Counted from the first letter of the stretch, positions 40,940 to 52,079 are shown. The stretch is DNA of 64,000 nucleotides from Spodoptera frugiperda (GCF_023101765.2 NC_064225.1:3286001-3350000); one strand, 5' to 3'. Program-made: numbers and translations. Notes: a model not told the origin generated them from the letters alone.

Positions 40940-41519
40940 ATAAAACTAAACTGTCTCCGACGCTTGCATTTTTTTCCACTTTCGGAAGCAATTAAAACAC
41001 TGTCTGCCGCTGTCAGATGGTAAGAGAGAAATAAAGACAGAAACATAGTTTATTTGGACTGTTCTGAAAAAACACAGGCAAAACATGAAAATAATTAAAA
41101 TTAATAAATAAATAATATACACGGCGCAAAAAGGCCGTTGCTCATCTAAAGCTAAAAAATCACATTTGCACTATTAGAAGTACGTTACCATAAAAAATAA
41201 ACTATTTATTTGTATTGAAACATGCTTAGTTAGAAGATAAATAATCCTTTGCCTACGAAATATAAAATATAGAAAGATTATCCTGATACTCTTAATAAGT
41301 TGTTATTTAATTCATATTTCAAAATAAAACATCAATCAAAAACTTCAGCCAAGTTCATGATAATTTATTTTCCTACATTAAAATTAAACTACAAAATCTT
41401 AGTTAAGCCCATCAAAGTAACTCGCGCAAAACTCTGCGTACTTAACATTTTCGTTTTCTGTATAATTTATTATGAAAATGATATTTTAGGGTCTGTTTCA
41501 TATACTTAAGTAAGTTTAT
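40940..41519. other. unrecognised AT-rich stretch
   Basis: No repeat copy recognised. The 69-codon frame 41300-41509 has no motif. Confidence 0.35.
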
Positions 41520-41520
41520 A

Positions 41521-41883
41521 TATAAGGTGTTCTAAAATTATCTGCCACGGGTTTAATGGGAGGTAGTATTGTGTTTGAAGATTACAGTAGTGAAAAATGT
41601 CGTACTCTGGGCAGGTTAATTCATTTTGAGTACATAAAGAAGTTAAATAAATATAGATTCTACTCTGCATAAAGAGATAAACAAATACGCACAATGCGTC
41701 GATGATGACAAAGCGACAGAGACTGTGAAAGAGACTCTTTCATAACAAACTCATACGTACTTTTTATGTATGAATAAAAAAGATACTCATAATCGATAAT
41801 GTTTATTTACTATTGTAATTTTCGAACACAACACTACCTCCTATTAAAGCCGTAGCAAAATAGATATTTTAAAGCTCCTTATA
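41521..41883. mobile_element. F foldback element
   Basis: Left arm TATAAGGTGTTCTAAAATTA, GCCACGGGTTTAATGGGAGG, TAGTATTGTG. The right arm, reversed, is TATAAGGAGCTTTAAAATA, CTACGGCTTTAATAGGAGG, TAGTGTTGTGTTCGAA. Arms about 60 bp, imperfect. One-sided copy at 62.5 kb. Confidence 0.75.
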
Positions 41884-41889
41884 ATATAA

Positions 41890-42695
41890 GTCTTTCTATG
41901 TATTTCTTTTTTATTTTATGGGTTTTCGAACAAGCGAAAGGCTTGTAACTATGTTTCCGAATAATACAATTTTAACTTCATAAATTGTTTATCTTGTAGT
42001 TTTTTTTTTTAATATAAAGCAGCAAAGGTTTTTTGGTATTTTTCTCTCGAGTTACCTTGCTTTACATTTACATTTTATGCTATAACCTTAAAATTGGAAT
42101 AAATATCGCTGCAGATAAAGAAAACATAAAAATTTTATTCTGGAAACTTTAAATTTCAAGCCATAGCGTAATACAGCCAACGCAACACAAACATCAACTG
42201 ACAAATTAACAAATAGTTGTTATTTTTTCAAACTTGGCTGGCGCTCTGCCATACATCCTAACGGTATTAAGACATGAAAATTAGCATTCTTTGTACATTA
42301 CAATCGTAGCATTTTGTTGGTAAATTTGACTTACAATTTTATACTGGCGAAGTGCCAAGTAGAGGGTAAGAAGAGTCCAATTTCAACTACTTTTAGGTGT
42401 TTTTATTTGATACGGTACTGTGACTCTCTTGGTTTATAGTCGTAGTTAAATTGTGCTATTAAAAGTCGAGTCACAAGTTGTTTGTTTATCACGATGCTTA
42501 GTCAACAGCTATCCAGGCTTGTGTTGTTGATTTTCTTAACAAAATTGGTGTGTATTTTTAGAACGTAAGACTTGGTCTTTTCCAAGGTTTGTTTGTAAAT
42601 GTTGAGTATTTTTATACTGTAGTATTTGAGACTATCCTGTACCTTGATGAGTGTGCTAGACTAGCAGTTTTACTTATTTATGCCATAACATCAAA
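41890..42695. other. unrecognised stretch
   Basis: AT-rich, no repeat copy or gene recognised. Confidence 0.35.
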
Positions 42696-42700
42696 TTTAA

Positions 42701-42935
42701 TGGTGTCGTATTGGCCCGGAGGTTTAAGATTCCGCTTTTCATGTATGAGTGCGGTTCCACTACCAATGGTAAGAACTAATGTAACTTTTTCTGAGTTATA
42801 TGTACTTTCTAAGATTATTTAGACACCACTGACAAAAGGTGAAGGAAAACATCGTAAGGAAACCTGGGCTTATAATTTCTAGTTATAAGTTTGAAATCGC
42901 CAATGGGCATTGAGCAAGGTAGTTGATAATTATAT
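42701..42935 (+). mobile_element. S1 SINE, 3'-truncated
   Basis: TGGTGTCGTATTGGCCCGGA (diverged A-box region), CATGTATGAGTGCGGTTCC, CTGAGTTATATGTACTTTCT, CACCACTGACAAAAGGTG, AATGGGCATTGAGCAAGG. Ends before the GCTCAAACC segment. Confidence 0.75.
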
Positions 42936-42984
42936 AATCGTTGATCAAATATAATATTATGTACCTGATAGTCTGTATGATCCA

Positions 42985-43075
42985 GAAATTGTATCATGTG
43001 TGTGTGAACTTGTATGTTTGTAAACGCACCCACGACACAGGAGAAAATCCTAGTGTGGAACAACGTGTAAAAAAC
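42985..43075 (+). repeat. S3 body fragment
   Basis: GTGAACTTGTATGTTTGTAA, ACGCACCCACGACACAGGAG, AAAATCCTAGTGTGGAAC. Matches the S3 copy at 55.17 kb. Confidence 0.65.
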
Positions 43076-43079
43076 CACA

Positions 43080-43585
43080 TTGATAGGTCAAACATGTGTA
43101 ATCATTACAAATGGTTCTCAAAACGAAACCACACCAATATCATCCACAGCTTCGTCAAATCAAATCACACACGTGATAAGTTTGTGCCAACTAGCCTACA
43201 ACGCCCTCTAGTGGCGAAGTTCAATATTTGGAAACAAATTCGTTTCGCGATAGAGTTTGACTGTTTGATTGGTCCAATACTTTTATAGCAACTTTGGGAG
43301 CTGTTCTGTGTGGCTATTAGAATAGCGAATTTAACGTTAAATATAATTACCTACATGAAATAGGTTATGAGGTTAGATAGGGTGCTATTGAGGTTACATA
43401 TTTTGAGGTTTTTTTCTTTAATTATTATCCAGTAGGTAATAACTTTGGGTCCTAAACACATACTTAAAGTACTTATAACCAATATCATTCACGTTAAAGT
43501 GTTCAAATTTTTCACGTGGGCGACCTATGCTTTGTCAAGATTGATACGGTTTGACGGGAGTGACACAATCTTATAGAAGAACCTA
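43080..43585. other. unrecognised stretch
   Basis: The 115-codon frame 42941-43288 starts in the S3 fragment and continues into unique sequence without a recognised motif. Not called as a gene. Confidence 0.35.
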
Positions 43586-43587
43586 AG

Positions 43588-43832
43588 TGTGCGAGAACCA
43601 TTCCTCGGCACGAATGGGCCGGCTCGACCGAAGTGATACCGCGGCCTCATGGAAAACCGACGTGAAGTAACCTTTGCGTTGTGTTTCGTTGTATGAGTGA
43701 GGTTACCGGAGGCCCAATTATCACCCTTCCCAATCTTCCCTATCCCCGAATATCCCCGATACAATCCTTAAATTTCTAACCCCGAAAAGGCTGGGAACGC
43801 ATTTGTAACGCATCTGGTGTTTCGAGTGCTAT
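43588..43832 (+). mobile_element. N retroposon, 3'-truncated
   Basis: GTGTGCGAGAACCATTCCTCGG, GTGATACCGCGGCCTCATGG, GTTTCGTTGTATGAGTGAGG, GGCTGGGAACGCATTTG, CTGGTGTTTCGAGTGC. Confidence 0.75.
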
Positions 43833-44232
43833 CTTTATTTAACACCCCAAAATATTATCATTCACATTATACTTTCAACACTGATGACTTGAACATACAT
43901 CAAATTTTTGCCAATAAAACGCTTGTTTCAAGGCCCCAACCAAACAAAACATCCCGGGATGTATTGCAAACTGCTTTTTTGTATCGTTACCCTCTATTGA
44001 CACTTATACTAACTCGTTTATTTGTTTGGAATTACTTTTTTTTCAATCTTTCGCAAAGATTTACAACTTATATGAAGTTTACTTCATGACTTTGGGCAGA
44101 ATAAAGTCAAATCGATAATGTATTATGTAAATATAAATCGATTATATTATATCTATGAAAAGAAGAAAGAAATTATACATATTTCAGTCTGTATATTTAA
44201 TATTAGTCTAGATTGATAAATCAAGTTTAAAG

Positions 44233-44425
44233 TGCTATGCTACATTGCTGTGTTTTCCAATCTTCGATTCTCCAACAACCCTTAGATTCCTAACCCCCCA
44301 AAAGGCTGGCATCACACTTGCAACGCCTCTGGTGTTTTGGGTGCTCACAGGCGGCGGCGATTACTTACGATCAGGTGATCTCCTAAGGTATCAGGTCAAT
44401 CCGCAGCTAATTTACCGGCTGCAGC
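44233..44425 (+). repeat. P end fragment joined to N 3' half
   Basis: GTGCTATGCTACATTGCTGTG is a P terminal piece (44233-44253). It joins directly to N from CCAATCTTCGATTCTCC through GGCGGCGATTACTTACG and AATTTACCGGCTGCAGC. Confidence 0.65.
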
Positions 44426-44429
44426 TTTT

Positions 44430-44955
44430 CTAAAAAGAAGTTGATTGTAGTAGTGTAAAAAAATCAGGTTTATCACAAATTGTTGCTGTTCCATCTTGCT
44501 ATGGTAACAAAAGTTTGGTACAAAACCGTGACAATTGTATGTAAGCCATACAATATCTCAAAACAAAATAAAACAACATCAAACATCTTATAGAAATGCA
44601 TCACAAGCAAACGAACTTCAACATCTTACAAAACTAACTCGCTACATAGTTATAAAAGTATGGCTACCTACACAAGTAGCGTAGCACTCAATATTTCCTA
44701 CCCTAGCGAGGAGGAAACTGAAAATATTTCTCTATCAATTTTCCTAAAGTAAAGGATTGCGAACGATACAAAGTTTGTGAAGTATTATCGAACAAATATG
44801 TTCGGGTTGAGAGCTGTTACTTCGCATGAGAAATGAGTTCGCGATCAACTCTGTATACGTACTTTTTGGTTCGAGTTTTCAGATCATTTTTCTTCATACT
44901 TTTTTATTTGTCGTGGTGACGGTTTTAATCGGATGAATTTTATTGAGGAATTGAT
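44430..44955. other. unrecognised stretch
   Basis: No gene or repeat copy recognised. Confidence 0.35.
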
Positions 44956-44960
44956 TTTTT

Positions 44961-45057
44961 AGGGTATAAGCCGGTAAACAAGCAGACGAATCTCCTGATG
45001 GTAAACAATCGTCGCCGCCCATTGACACCCGAAATACCGAAGGCGTTACAAGTGCGC
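44961..45057 (-). repeat. N 3' part
   Basis: T run, then AGGGTATAAGCCGGTAAAC, TCCTGATGGTAAACAATCG, ACCGAAGGCGTTACAAGTGC. Cut where P begins. Confidence 0.7.
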
Positions 45058-45088
45058 TCACGTAGCAAATCTTGTGAAAAGCACAAGT

Positions 45089-45335
45089 GTGCTTTGTAAC
45101 CAGAGATGTTATATGCTACGTTGCTGTGGATGCGTTTGGTTTCCATCAATCATACTCTTTGGTACACATGCACTTGTGGTAACGAAGTCTTTTTATATGG
45201 AAAGATGCGTGCTATCAATGTGCACAGCTATATAGCCTAGTACCAGTGGAAACGGTCACACTGTAAATCTTCACAGTTTAGGTATTACTTCTTCGTAACT
45301 GAGCTGCATAGCACATCTATGGTGGAAAAGCATCC
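45089..45335 (-). mobile_element. P element with both TIRs
   Basis: Left end GTGCTTTGTAACCAGAGATG; right end, reversed, GATGCTTTTCCACCATAGATG. TIRs are about 28 bp, imperfect. Internal TGGATGCGTTTGGTTTCC, GGAAAGATGCGTGCTATC, AGCCTAGTACCAGTGG. A deletion removes the CTATCGATACATC block. Copies at 0.9, 3.8, 12.4, 19.5, 30.0, 32.3 and 54.5 kb share the same layout. Confidence 0.75.
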
Positions 45336-45339
45336 CAAG

Positions 45340-45818
45340 GTTTTCTAAAAACAACAACAACCGTCAACATGGCTCTCAGTTCCGTGTCAAGCAATATTCA
45401 AAACTCGCATTCAAAGCATAAAGTTAAATTTTGTTTACCAAATGCAAGTCTTACAAACATCAAAAGATAGACAATAATCATCACACATTACCATACCGAA
45501 ATGAGACAATCTTTGCTAAAGAAAAACACAGGTAGCATTAAAATAATGTATTTTTCATGACAATCTTTAGTACGCGAAGGAATTAAGAAGTTGAAATTTA
45601 TTCATAGGGAACAATTCCGCTTAATCCAACTAGGCGCTTAATTAAATTGTTCTTGAAGAATAATCTCATCCCTCATATGATGTTTGTCTTGCATCCATGG
45701 AGATGATTTAGTCGAATGAAAAATAATATAATAATACATTAGTGTTAAGCTATTAAAAGGGGTTCTGTTTTATGTAAATCTACCAAATACCTAGTACTTG
45801 CACGAGAAGCAAAATAAA
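45340..45818. other. unrecognised stretch
   Basis: No gene or repeat copy recognised. Confidence 0.35.
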
Positions 45819-45820
45819 TA

Positions 45821-45980
45821 GTAAATGATAAATGATATTTATTTTGCAAATGGCAATGTTATGGCTCTAAAATAACTAGATGAAGCCGGCATTTCCTAAC
45901 GGACTACTCTGAGAAGAAATGCAGCGAAACAGCTCATAGTCTCTTTTAAAGTCCAGATAAAATCTATTAAAGATGTCGGA
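45821..45980 (-). mobile_element. 3' end of the CR1/Jockey-group element
   Basis: Reverse complement of 2835-3060: tail AAATGATAAATGATATTTA, then GATGAAGCCGGCATTTCC, GGACTACTCTGAGAAGAAAT and AAAGTCCAGATAAAATC. UTR only, no coding part: a 5'-truncated insertion. Confidence 0.8.
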
Positions 45981-46071
45981 GTAATATTATGAAACAATTG
46001 TTTACGACGGGAAAGAGTTTAGGCACAGGACTTTCCGAGGTACAGGGGTGACAATACCGCTGAATTGCCTG

Positions 46072-46165
46072 ACTCCGAGCTAATAAGGAATAAAAAAGAA
46101 TTGAACCCCAGACATGTTGCACAGCAGTCATTCACGCAACAACTGCGCCAACCGAGCAATAAGTT
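46072..46165 (-). repeat. S4, tRNA-headed SINE fragment
   Basis: GCCTGACTCCGAGC, AAGAATTGAACCCCAGACA (reverse B box GGGGTTCAATTC), CAACAACTGCGCCAACCGAG (reverse A box). The head is a different tRNA type from S1-S3. Confidence 0.6.
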
Positions 46166-46435
46166 TTTGCTCAAAAATAGTAACGACTGACGACTGACAG
46201 ACATAGTTCCCATAAAATGTTGCTAACTGGGTCGTCATCAATCGTGGTGCCGCATCAAATATTGAGTTGGTAAAACGGGATCATTCTCAGAGTTCGAACC
46301 GTTTGATTTATAGTTTGGTGTTGCTTTTTCGAGAATACGTGTGTCAGAAGGTAAACAGTAAGTCAACTAAAGTGTAGTAATTTTGTGTTAAATATAACGT
46401 TGACAATAGGCTAGAAGACACATTTTTGTGGAGGG

Positions 46436-46640
46436 TAAATCATCTAATGTTTTCTCCCGCCTAGGTTGAGACGAGAGGGAGTGTCAAACTAAAAACCACC
46501 TTGTTCCTACTCCTGCTCTTCAATCCGAAGCCCGGTAATCCGCTTGGTAGTCTGGAGCTCCTGGTCGGGAATCAGCCCAGTTCCATCTGTGGTGGCTCTA
46601 GAAGACGGGCGCAGAACACGACACGCCGTCCGCACAAGTC
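46436..46640 (-). mobile_element. R retroposon
   Basis: GGTAAATCATCTAATGTTTTC, CGCCTAGGTTGAGACGAG, CCACCTTGTTCCTACTCC, CTTGGTAGTCTGGAGCTCC, GCGCAGAACACGACACGCCG. Three overlapping ORFs across it on both strands are spurious. Confidence 0.75.
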
Positions 46641-46847
46641 TGTGTGGAGTGTCTTCTACGACGCACGACGGCTGGAATCTTAACTGTACCATTTATTTTC
46701 ATATTTGTTTGAACTGGATTTACTGTTCTCCTCATACATTTGGTAAAGGCTATCAGTTTTGCAACAACCCGTAGATTGACCGAGGTTAACGATCGATGCA
46801 GTTCTGTTGTGAGTTACTGAAAGCTGATAACTGCATGGATTGAAAGC

Positions 46848-46955
46848 CAAACCTACATACATACATACATACATACGTAACCTCATGCCTGTCTCACATG
46901 GAGTTAGGCATTGACAATGGAACACCAATTGCTATGAATCTTACATACCTCTCGC
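46848..46955. repeat. ACAT run and lepidopteran tail repeat
   Basis: TACATACATACATACATACA microsatellite (46853-46876). Then CCTCATGCCTGTCTCAC, AGTTAGGCATTGAC and CCAATTGCTATGAATCTTAC. The latter also follows the S2-like tail at 51.15 kb. Confidence 0.65.
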
Positions 46956-47169
46956 TTCATCAGCAGTCTTCAGTCATTTCATACATGCTTGCCGATTAAA
47001 GGTGGTTTTAATTTGGCCTTTCTTTAATAAATAGTCAAACCTATTTACAACTTTACAAGTATATACTTATATTGGATTTCTTGTTCGTAGGATTGACTCC
47101 TGATAAATTTTGAACAACGTTTTTATTTTGTATCTCAAATCACCAAAAGAATATTACTGTGTCTATTGT

Positions 47170-47271
47170 TCGGGGATTGATTGAAGATTGGGAAGGGGGA
47201 TACTCAGACCTCCGGTGACCTCACTCACACAACGAAACACAAATCAAGCGTTGTTACACGCCCACACTTAA
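47170..47271 (-). repeat. N middle part
   Basis: CGGGGATTGATTGAAGATTGG, CCTCCGGTGACCTCACTCAC, CAAGCGTTGTTACACG. Confidence 0.65.
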
Positions 47272-47274
47272 AAT

Positions 47275-47386
47275 TGATGAAATTTACTCCCACTGACGAC
47301 ATTTGGTATACAGACAGGGCATGAGCTGACTTGGGTGATAGGATTATCCAACGGAAACCTGGGAAAAGCCACTGGCAGAAGCTAGT
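47275..47386 (+). mobile_element. dispersed repeat, possible Helitron 3' part
   Basis: Copy of the repeat at 37578. Ends GCCACTGGCAGAAG, CTAG, then T. Confidence 0.5.
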
Positions 47387-47734
47387 GATCTAATAAAAGA
47401 GTTTTTAAAGCTACATCAAAATTGTAAAGGTCAACCATGTAGTCTATTCTAACTTTCTTCTAACTACACTATTATAAGAAGAATTCTATTAAAAACTACG
47501 GTTTCCGAAGCTCGTCTATTGAAATAATAATACATAGTTATTGTGTATGAAATGGCGAAGAAAACTGCAAATACAGACTATGTACACCTGGGTCAAGTGA
47601 GTTAAATAAATACATTTGAATGTATATGTAAAGAAATGAAAACAAATGTTTGTTTGTGTTATGGTCTTGTAATGATACTTCAGTTAATGCATCTTTCATT
47701 TAATGAGGTATTTTATGGTACATAATTTTTTTAA

Positions 47735-47912
47735 ACAGGAGATTTTCAGTTTGCCCTGAATCATTGTATATGTATGTATTGTTGTGCACGATTATCTCAT
47801 GTTTGGCTGAAGCGATTTTAATGCGGTTTTAATTATAATATTTATAATATTTAGGAGAAGGTTTTACGGATATTACTTGGGATATAAAAAAATAAGGCAA
47901 TTCCCTTTTTAA
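47735..47912 (+). repeat. U repeat
   Basis: AACAGGAGATTTTCAGTTTG, TATGTATTGTTGTGCACG, CATGTTTGGCTGAAGCG, GATTTTAATGCGGTTTT, AAGGCAATTCCCTTTTT. Confidence 0.7.
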
Positions 47913-47914
47913 AA

Positions 47915-48450
47915 AAAGTTTTATTTAATAAGACAATTTTTTGTGACATATCGTTTGGAAAAATACTGAATCTTGTATTGTAACTCCTGGTATATCGTAG
48001 GTTATTCACCTGTCATTAAACTCTGTGTAGTAATTAGTTTGAGTTCTATGGTTTAAGATGTAATATCAACCAATTTAGATAATTAGGTATACGAATGGAA
48101 TACGTACCTACCTATATTAATTAGGTAATATAATAGTAATTAGATATATGAATAGGAAATACGAATATGTATACGAATTAGTTAGCTGATTTAAAATTAT
48201 CAATAATTATAATAAGCGCTTACATAATATAAACAGTCTCCCACAAAATCTTTGCCAGAATTCAACCAAAAATAGGACAAAAGCGATTCATTATACAACA
48301 TTAAAAGACAGTTAATTAAAGAAAATCCATAATTTGTCCCTTTCAGTGGCAAATTACCAAAACGATTTCCATATAACCAAAATTCACGAAAATAAATTAC
48401 AAATCTGTCAAACGAATCATCTTATCATTTTCTATTAACGTTTTTAATAG
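47915..48450. other. unrecognised AT-rich stretch
   Basis: Tandem-like words AATTAGGTA/TTAGGTAATA at 48085-48180. No gene. Confidence 0.35.
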
Positions 48451-48452
48451 CT

Positions 48453-48602
48453 GTACCCTTAGTACGAGTTTGATTTACGTTTAAAGTAATCAAAACGAGA
48501 GCGCGTTCGGTTCTCTGATTGGTTGGTTTAATCGAGCCGGCCAATCAGAGCGCCGCACGCGCTCTCGCTTCTCAGCGTAAAGCAAACTCATACTAAGGGT
48601 AC
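48453..48602. mobile_element. Q element (MITE), complete
   Basis: GTACCCTTAGTACGAGTTTG and CAAACTCATACTAAGGGTAC are inverted with one mismatch. If the ends are CCCTTAG/CTAAGGG, a TA lies on both sides, as for Tc1/mariner targets. The centre pair CTCTGATTGGTTGG / CCAATCAGAGCG adds a second inverted repeat. 150 bp, non-coding. Confidence 0.8.
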
Positions 48603-48929
48603 TGTACTCCAATATTTCGCAGTTAAAGGGAATTTCTGCTATAAATTATTATACTGAAAGAAGGGTGAAAGGGCTCGTATATTTTGCGGACCATTATTTT
48701 AAGTTAAATGTGCTGAGTTGTTAGAATATAAGAGTTTGGAATAAAAATATATAGTTCGACGCCATGTTGGTAAGACGGGTGTTAAACGAACGTGCTGTGA
48801 AAATGTTTTATGGTAACTTTTCGTTTTTGATAATAATTTATAGTTTTAAGATTGTGTTGGTAGCTGTATAGGTGGTAGGTAGTTTGACTGTCTAATACAA
48901 AGTTTTAGGTATATTATGTATACAACGTG

Positions 48930-49205
48930 GAGATCACTCATATGATTTAAATGAAATGAAACAAAAGTAGTGCTCGTCCACAAAACCATAATACAACAAA
49001 ATAACTACAAGTATTACTAGTCTATAGAAGCATAATACAAAAAAATATTTCAACGAAAATAAAAAAAGAAAATTGAAATTTTCAAACTAAATAAATAATT
49101 AAATTAATCAAGTATTAAATTCTGTATAAACAGCTCCATGTTCCTTGATCACAGAAGAGCTGTAATGTTGTAGGTTGCCTAGGAATGTCACGGACATCGA
49201 CAAAG
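48930..49205. repeat. K repeat, copy 2
   Basis: GGAGATCACTCATATGATTT, TAGTGCTCGTCCAC, ATATTTCAACGAAAATA, GTTGTAGGTTGCCTAGGAAT. Longer than copy 1, with GTATTACTAGTCTATAGAAGC as a second version of the TAGTACTCGTCCACAGAAGC block. Confidence 0.75.
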
Positions 49206-49683
49206 TGACTTGACTAGTTTCGGGCTGCGCTAGGGTCCCATAACTATCAGCACTGAGCACTAGCGTACGCGATATGCTAGTGTCCTATACGTTTTTTTCC
49301 AAAAAAAGAAAAGTTATCACCTAATAAGCTATACATCCTAATTAATTTATGCTTGATCAATTCCATTTATTTATTAGTCCCAGTTTGTAATAAAAGACAA
49401 GGCCAACACTACGTTACTCTAACTTCAATTCTATTAATGAGAAATACGAAATTCATTAAACTCAATAAAACATCCATGCTTGACTAGGTCAATCGTAGTT
49501 TACTAATTGAATTCAAGTACCTAATGATTATTTATTTCGTACCAGCTTTTCACTTACAGCTTCGCCTGCAAAATGTATGTCTAGTAAGCCCCGATTTGGT
49601 ATAAAAGGTAGACTTTGACCCCTAGTTTTTTCTCTAAAAGCCAGCTTACAATAATTGTGAAGGCAGTTTTCAAAACATTTTAA

Positions 49684-49700
49684 TGTGGCGTCACATGACA
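49684..49700 (-). repeat. M repeat copy 2, left remnant
   Basis: Reverse reads TGTCATGTGACGCCACA, one base different from 20601-20617. The last five plus-strand bases, TGACA, are the target duplication of TIR-759. Confidence 0.8.
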
Positions 49701-50459
49701 TATCGACACCAGCAATTTATACTACGCTAACTCAAAAAGCGTACTTTACAGTAGAGGCGTTTAAAGGGAAAAACGTGATAACTTTTACATTAATTAAGAT
49801 ACTTTTTTGAAATTTGGTATGCTTAATATTTAATTTATTAATTGTAATATCTCATATTTATATTTCCTTACTTATTTCTATTTTTTGATTTAGCGCAAGT
49901 TAGCCGTATATAAACGTAATTCATCAAAAAAATGTTACATCTTATACACGTCTAACTTATGTTAGCGTAGTGTAATACGGGATAGTCATAGTAGGTCATA
50001 GTGCATGATCAATCATCTGATGCATATTTCAATATTTTTAAAAAGAACATGTACTTACTTACAAAAAGAATAGTCCACGTACCATTAAAAAACTAATTAA
50101 CACGTTAACACATAAATATTTACTATGTAAAAGTCGCTAAGTAGTTCATTTTACAAACGAACAAGTATACACACGAACGCACTAAACTACGCTAACTATG
50201 AGTTAGCGCAGTGTTGCACAGATTTTGACCAAAGTGATCCCCGCGCACACTCCGCTAATAATAGTTGGCGTAATATAAATCGAGTGATTTCAAAAAGTAC
50301 CTTTACTTAGCGTTTTATAAGATTTGTAACTTTCTTATTTTTGCATATTTCTTCTCAATTTTTTTATGACGTATGTAAACCCACATTTTAAGCAACTTGG
50401 CATAAAAAAAGTTTTTTCCAAATTTCGAGTTAGCGTAGTATAAATTGCTGGTGTCGATA
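49701..50459. mobile_element. TIR-759, DNA element with perfect 33-bp TIRs
   Basis: The first 33 bp (starting TATCGACACCAGCAATTTAT) and last 33 bp (50427-50459) are exact reverse complements. Flanked by TGACA at 49696-49700 and 50460-50464. Interior: repeated GTTAGCGTAGT-type words near 49908, 49960, 50190-50215 and 50253, some as inverted pairs (CTACGCTAACTATGAGTTAGCGCAG). No ORF with a transposase motif, so non-autonomous. The M repeat copy at 20.4-20.6 kb gives the related empty site. A 5-bp duplication with these ends matches no superfamily I can name. Perfect TIRs suggest recent movement. Confidence 0.9.
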
Positions 50460-50464
50460 TGACA

Positions 50465-50705
50465 GATGACAGAAGTCGCACATAGACTATTGACGAGTGA
50501 CGTCACGTGACGACGACACGACTTGACACATAAAAAAACGGGTGACGTCATAAATCCTACATCGCATATGAAGTATACATGCGAATAAACATGGATAGAA
50601 AATCTCAACGAATAACAGTTGGAGAGAAAGCCTACCAGCCACGATCACCTCGCCTGGTCGGAAGATCCTTATTTTCTTAGGGAACTTTATTCACTGTCCC
50701 CTAAA
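50465..50705 (-). repeat. M repeat copy 2, right part
   Basis: Reverse of AATAAAGTTCCCTAAG, CGAGGTGATCGTGGCTGG, GATTTTCTATCC, TTTATTCGCATGTATACTTC, TTTATGACGTCACCCG and CTTCTGTCATCTG, in the order of copy 1. The 97-codon frame 50315-50608 spans the TIR-759 boundary and is not a gene. Confidence 0.75.
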
Positions 50706-50709
50706 CGAA

Positions 50710-51145
50710 TAGCATGAAAGTAAATAACAAACAAACAATAAATTCTTTCCTATTTATTACATTAAGAGTGTAGACAAAAATCAATCTTAATTTTCCTATA
50801 TTAAGGTCGATTTACAAAAAATCGAAGACGAATCTCTGATCTAGTTTGTGTTTTGTTACTTTATTATAAACATTGTGCCTAATGGCCTATTTTCGTAGAC
50901 AAAAATAAAAGGATTTGTTCATTGTTGTATACTCATTTTGTATTCAGTACCAGACAAAAAAAAAACAAAAGAGTAACAGTTAATTTGGAACTTTATTAAT
51001 TGGTAGCTAAATAATAATTTTGCTTACGCACTTCAGTATTCAGTATCTATACTGAGTTTAGTCATGGTTTTGCTTGTAAAATTATTATGATACTGTAAAA
51101 ACATTTGGGTGGTCATAATTAGATCGACTTTTATTAAGACAGACA
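50710..51145. other. unrecognised AT-rich stretch
   Basis: No gene or repeat copy recognised. Confidence 0.35.
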
Positions 51146-51147
51146 GA

Positions 51148-51226
51148 TATATAACTTCACGCCTATCTCCCAAAGGGGTAGGCAGAAACAATATAACGCC
51201 AATTGCTACGAATCTTACATACATCT
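51148..51226. repeat. S2-like tail with lepidopteran tail repeat
   Basis: ACTTCACGCCTATCTCCC, AAAGGGGTAGGCAGAAAC, CAATTGCTACGAATCTTACA. Combines the S2 3' end with the tail seen at 46.9 kb. Confidence 0.6.
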
Positions 51227-51229
51227 TAT

Positions 51230-51915
51230 TTATTAAGACAATATCATAAAAACTTAGTTTTAAGGCAGCAAGATGAAATTGCCAGTTGTGTTGTGAGCCC
51301 CATGTATAATCTTCTTATTCTTTCTAGAAGAAAAAAACAGTAAACATTAGGTACAACGTATTTTTAAAACAAGTGCATAACTGTAAGGGATAATGGTCAG
51401 TTAACATACAGGAAAAATCTACCTACAGAAACCTAATCGTAAAAATAATGTACTCCAAAACTAAAACTTTTTGATGGGGTGTGAAAGCTTCTCATGGAGT
51501 TTTTTATCTAATTTGTAAGGGGAAAAAAGTGTGTCAAACTAACTTACTAGGTAAAAACATCCTTCTTGTTCCGTGTTTTTACGATAACCTATGCGCTGAC
51601 GCCACCCCCTGTGCTGGACAAACGCCCAATCTGCAGGCGCTCTAAGACCTGACTGCACAGACTTCTAGAGCAGTTACCCAGTGAGGCAGTGATAAACAAA
51701 CGGACCGCTCTTGTAAATAGATTCAACAGCTTGAAGTAAAGTTAGGAAATTAATTGTTAATGAAAAATAATGTGCAATGAACAGCGCGGGCGGAGAAAAG
51801 GCACGATAGCAGTAGACGGGTCGAGCAGTGAGTGTATGCCTGGCGACTGCTTGACAGTAGTGATGAAATAACAACCTCCCGAAACAGTTACAACTACTCG
51901 AGCAGTTTGCGTAAG
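51230..51915. other. unrecognised stretch
   Basis: A GC-richer patch at 51590-51700 (GCGCTGACGCCACCCCCTG, CAATCTGCAGGCGCTC) and another at 51780-51860. No repeat match and no convincing frame. Confidence 0.35.
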
Positions 51916-51921
51916 TATCTC

Positions 51922-52074
51922 AGGAGCTGCGGATTGCCTAGCTGGTTACCGGGGCTCCAGTTCAAAAAGCAAGGCTAGGAACAGGGTGGTTTTTAATCAG
52001 TAAGAGTCTGACCTCCTTCTCGCCTGCTGCAAGGTGGGAGAAGACATTGGATAACTTCCCTCCCTCGAAAAAAG
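51922..52074 (+). mobile_element. R retroposon
   Basis: AGGAGCTGCGGATTGCCTAG, GTTACCGGGGCTCCAGTTC, AGGCTAGGAACAGGGTGG, GGTGGGAGAAGACATTGG, TTCCCTCCCTCG, AAAAAA. Confidence 0.8.
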
Positions 52075-52079
52075 CTTGA

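Noticed and set aside
42941..43288. 115-codon ORF
   Set aside because: Begins within an S3 body fragment and shows no domain in the unique part.
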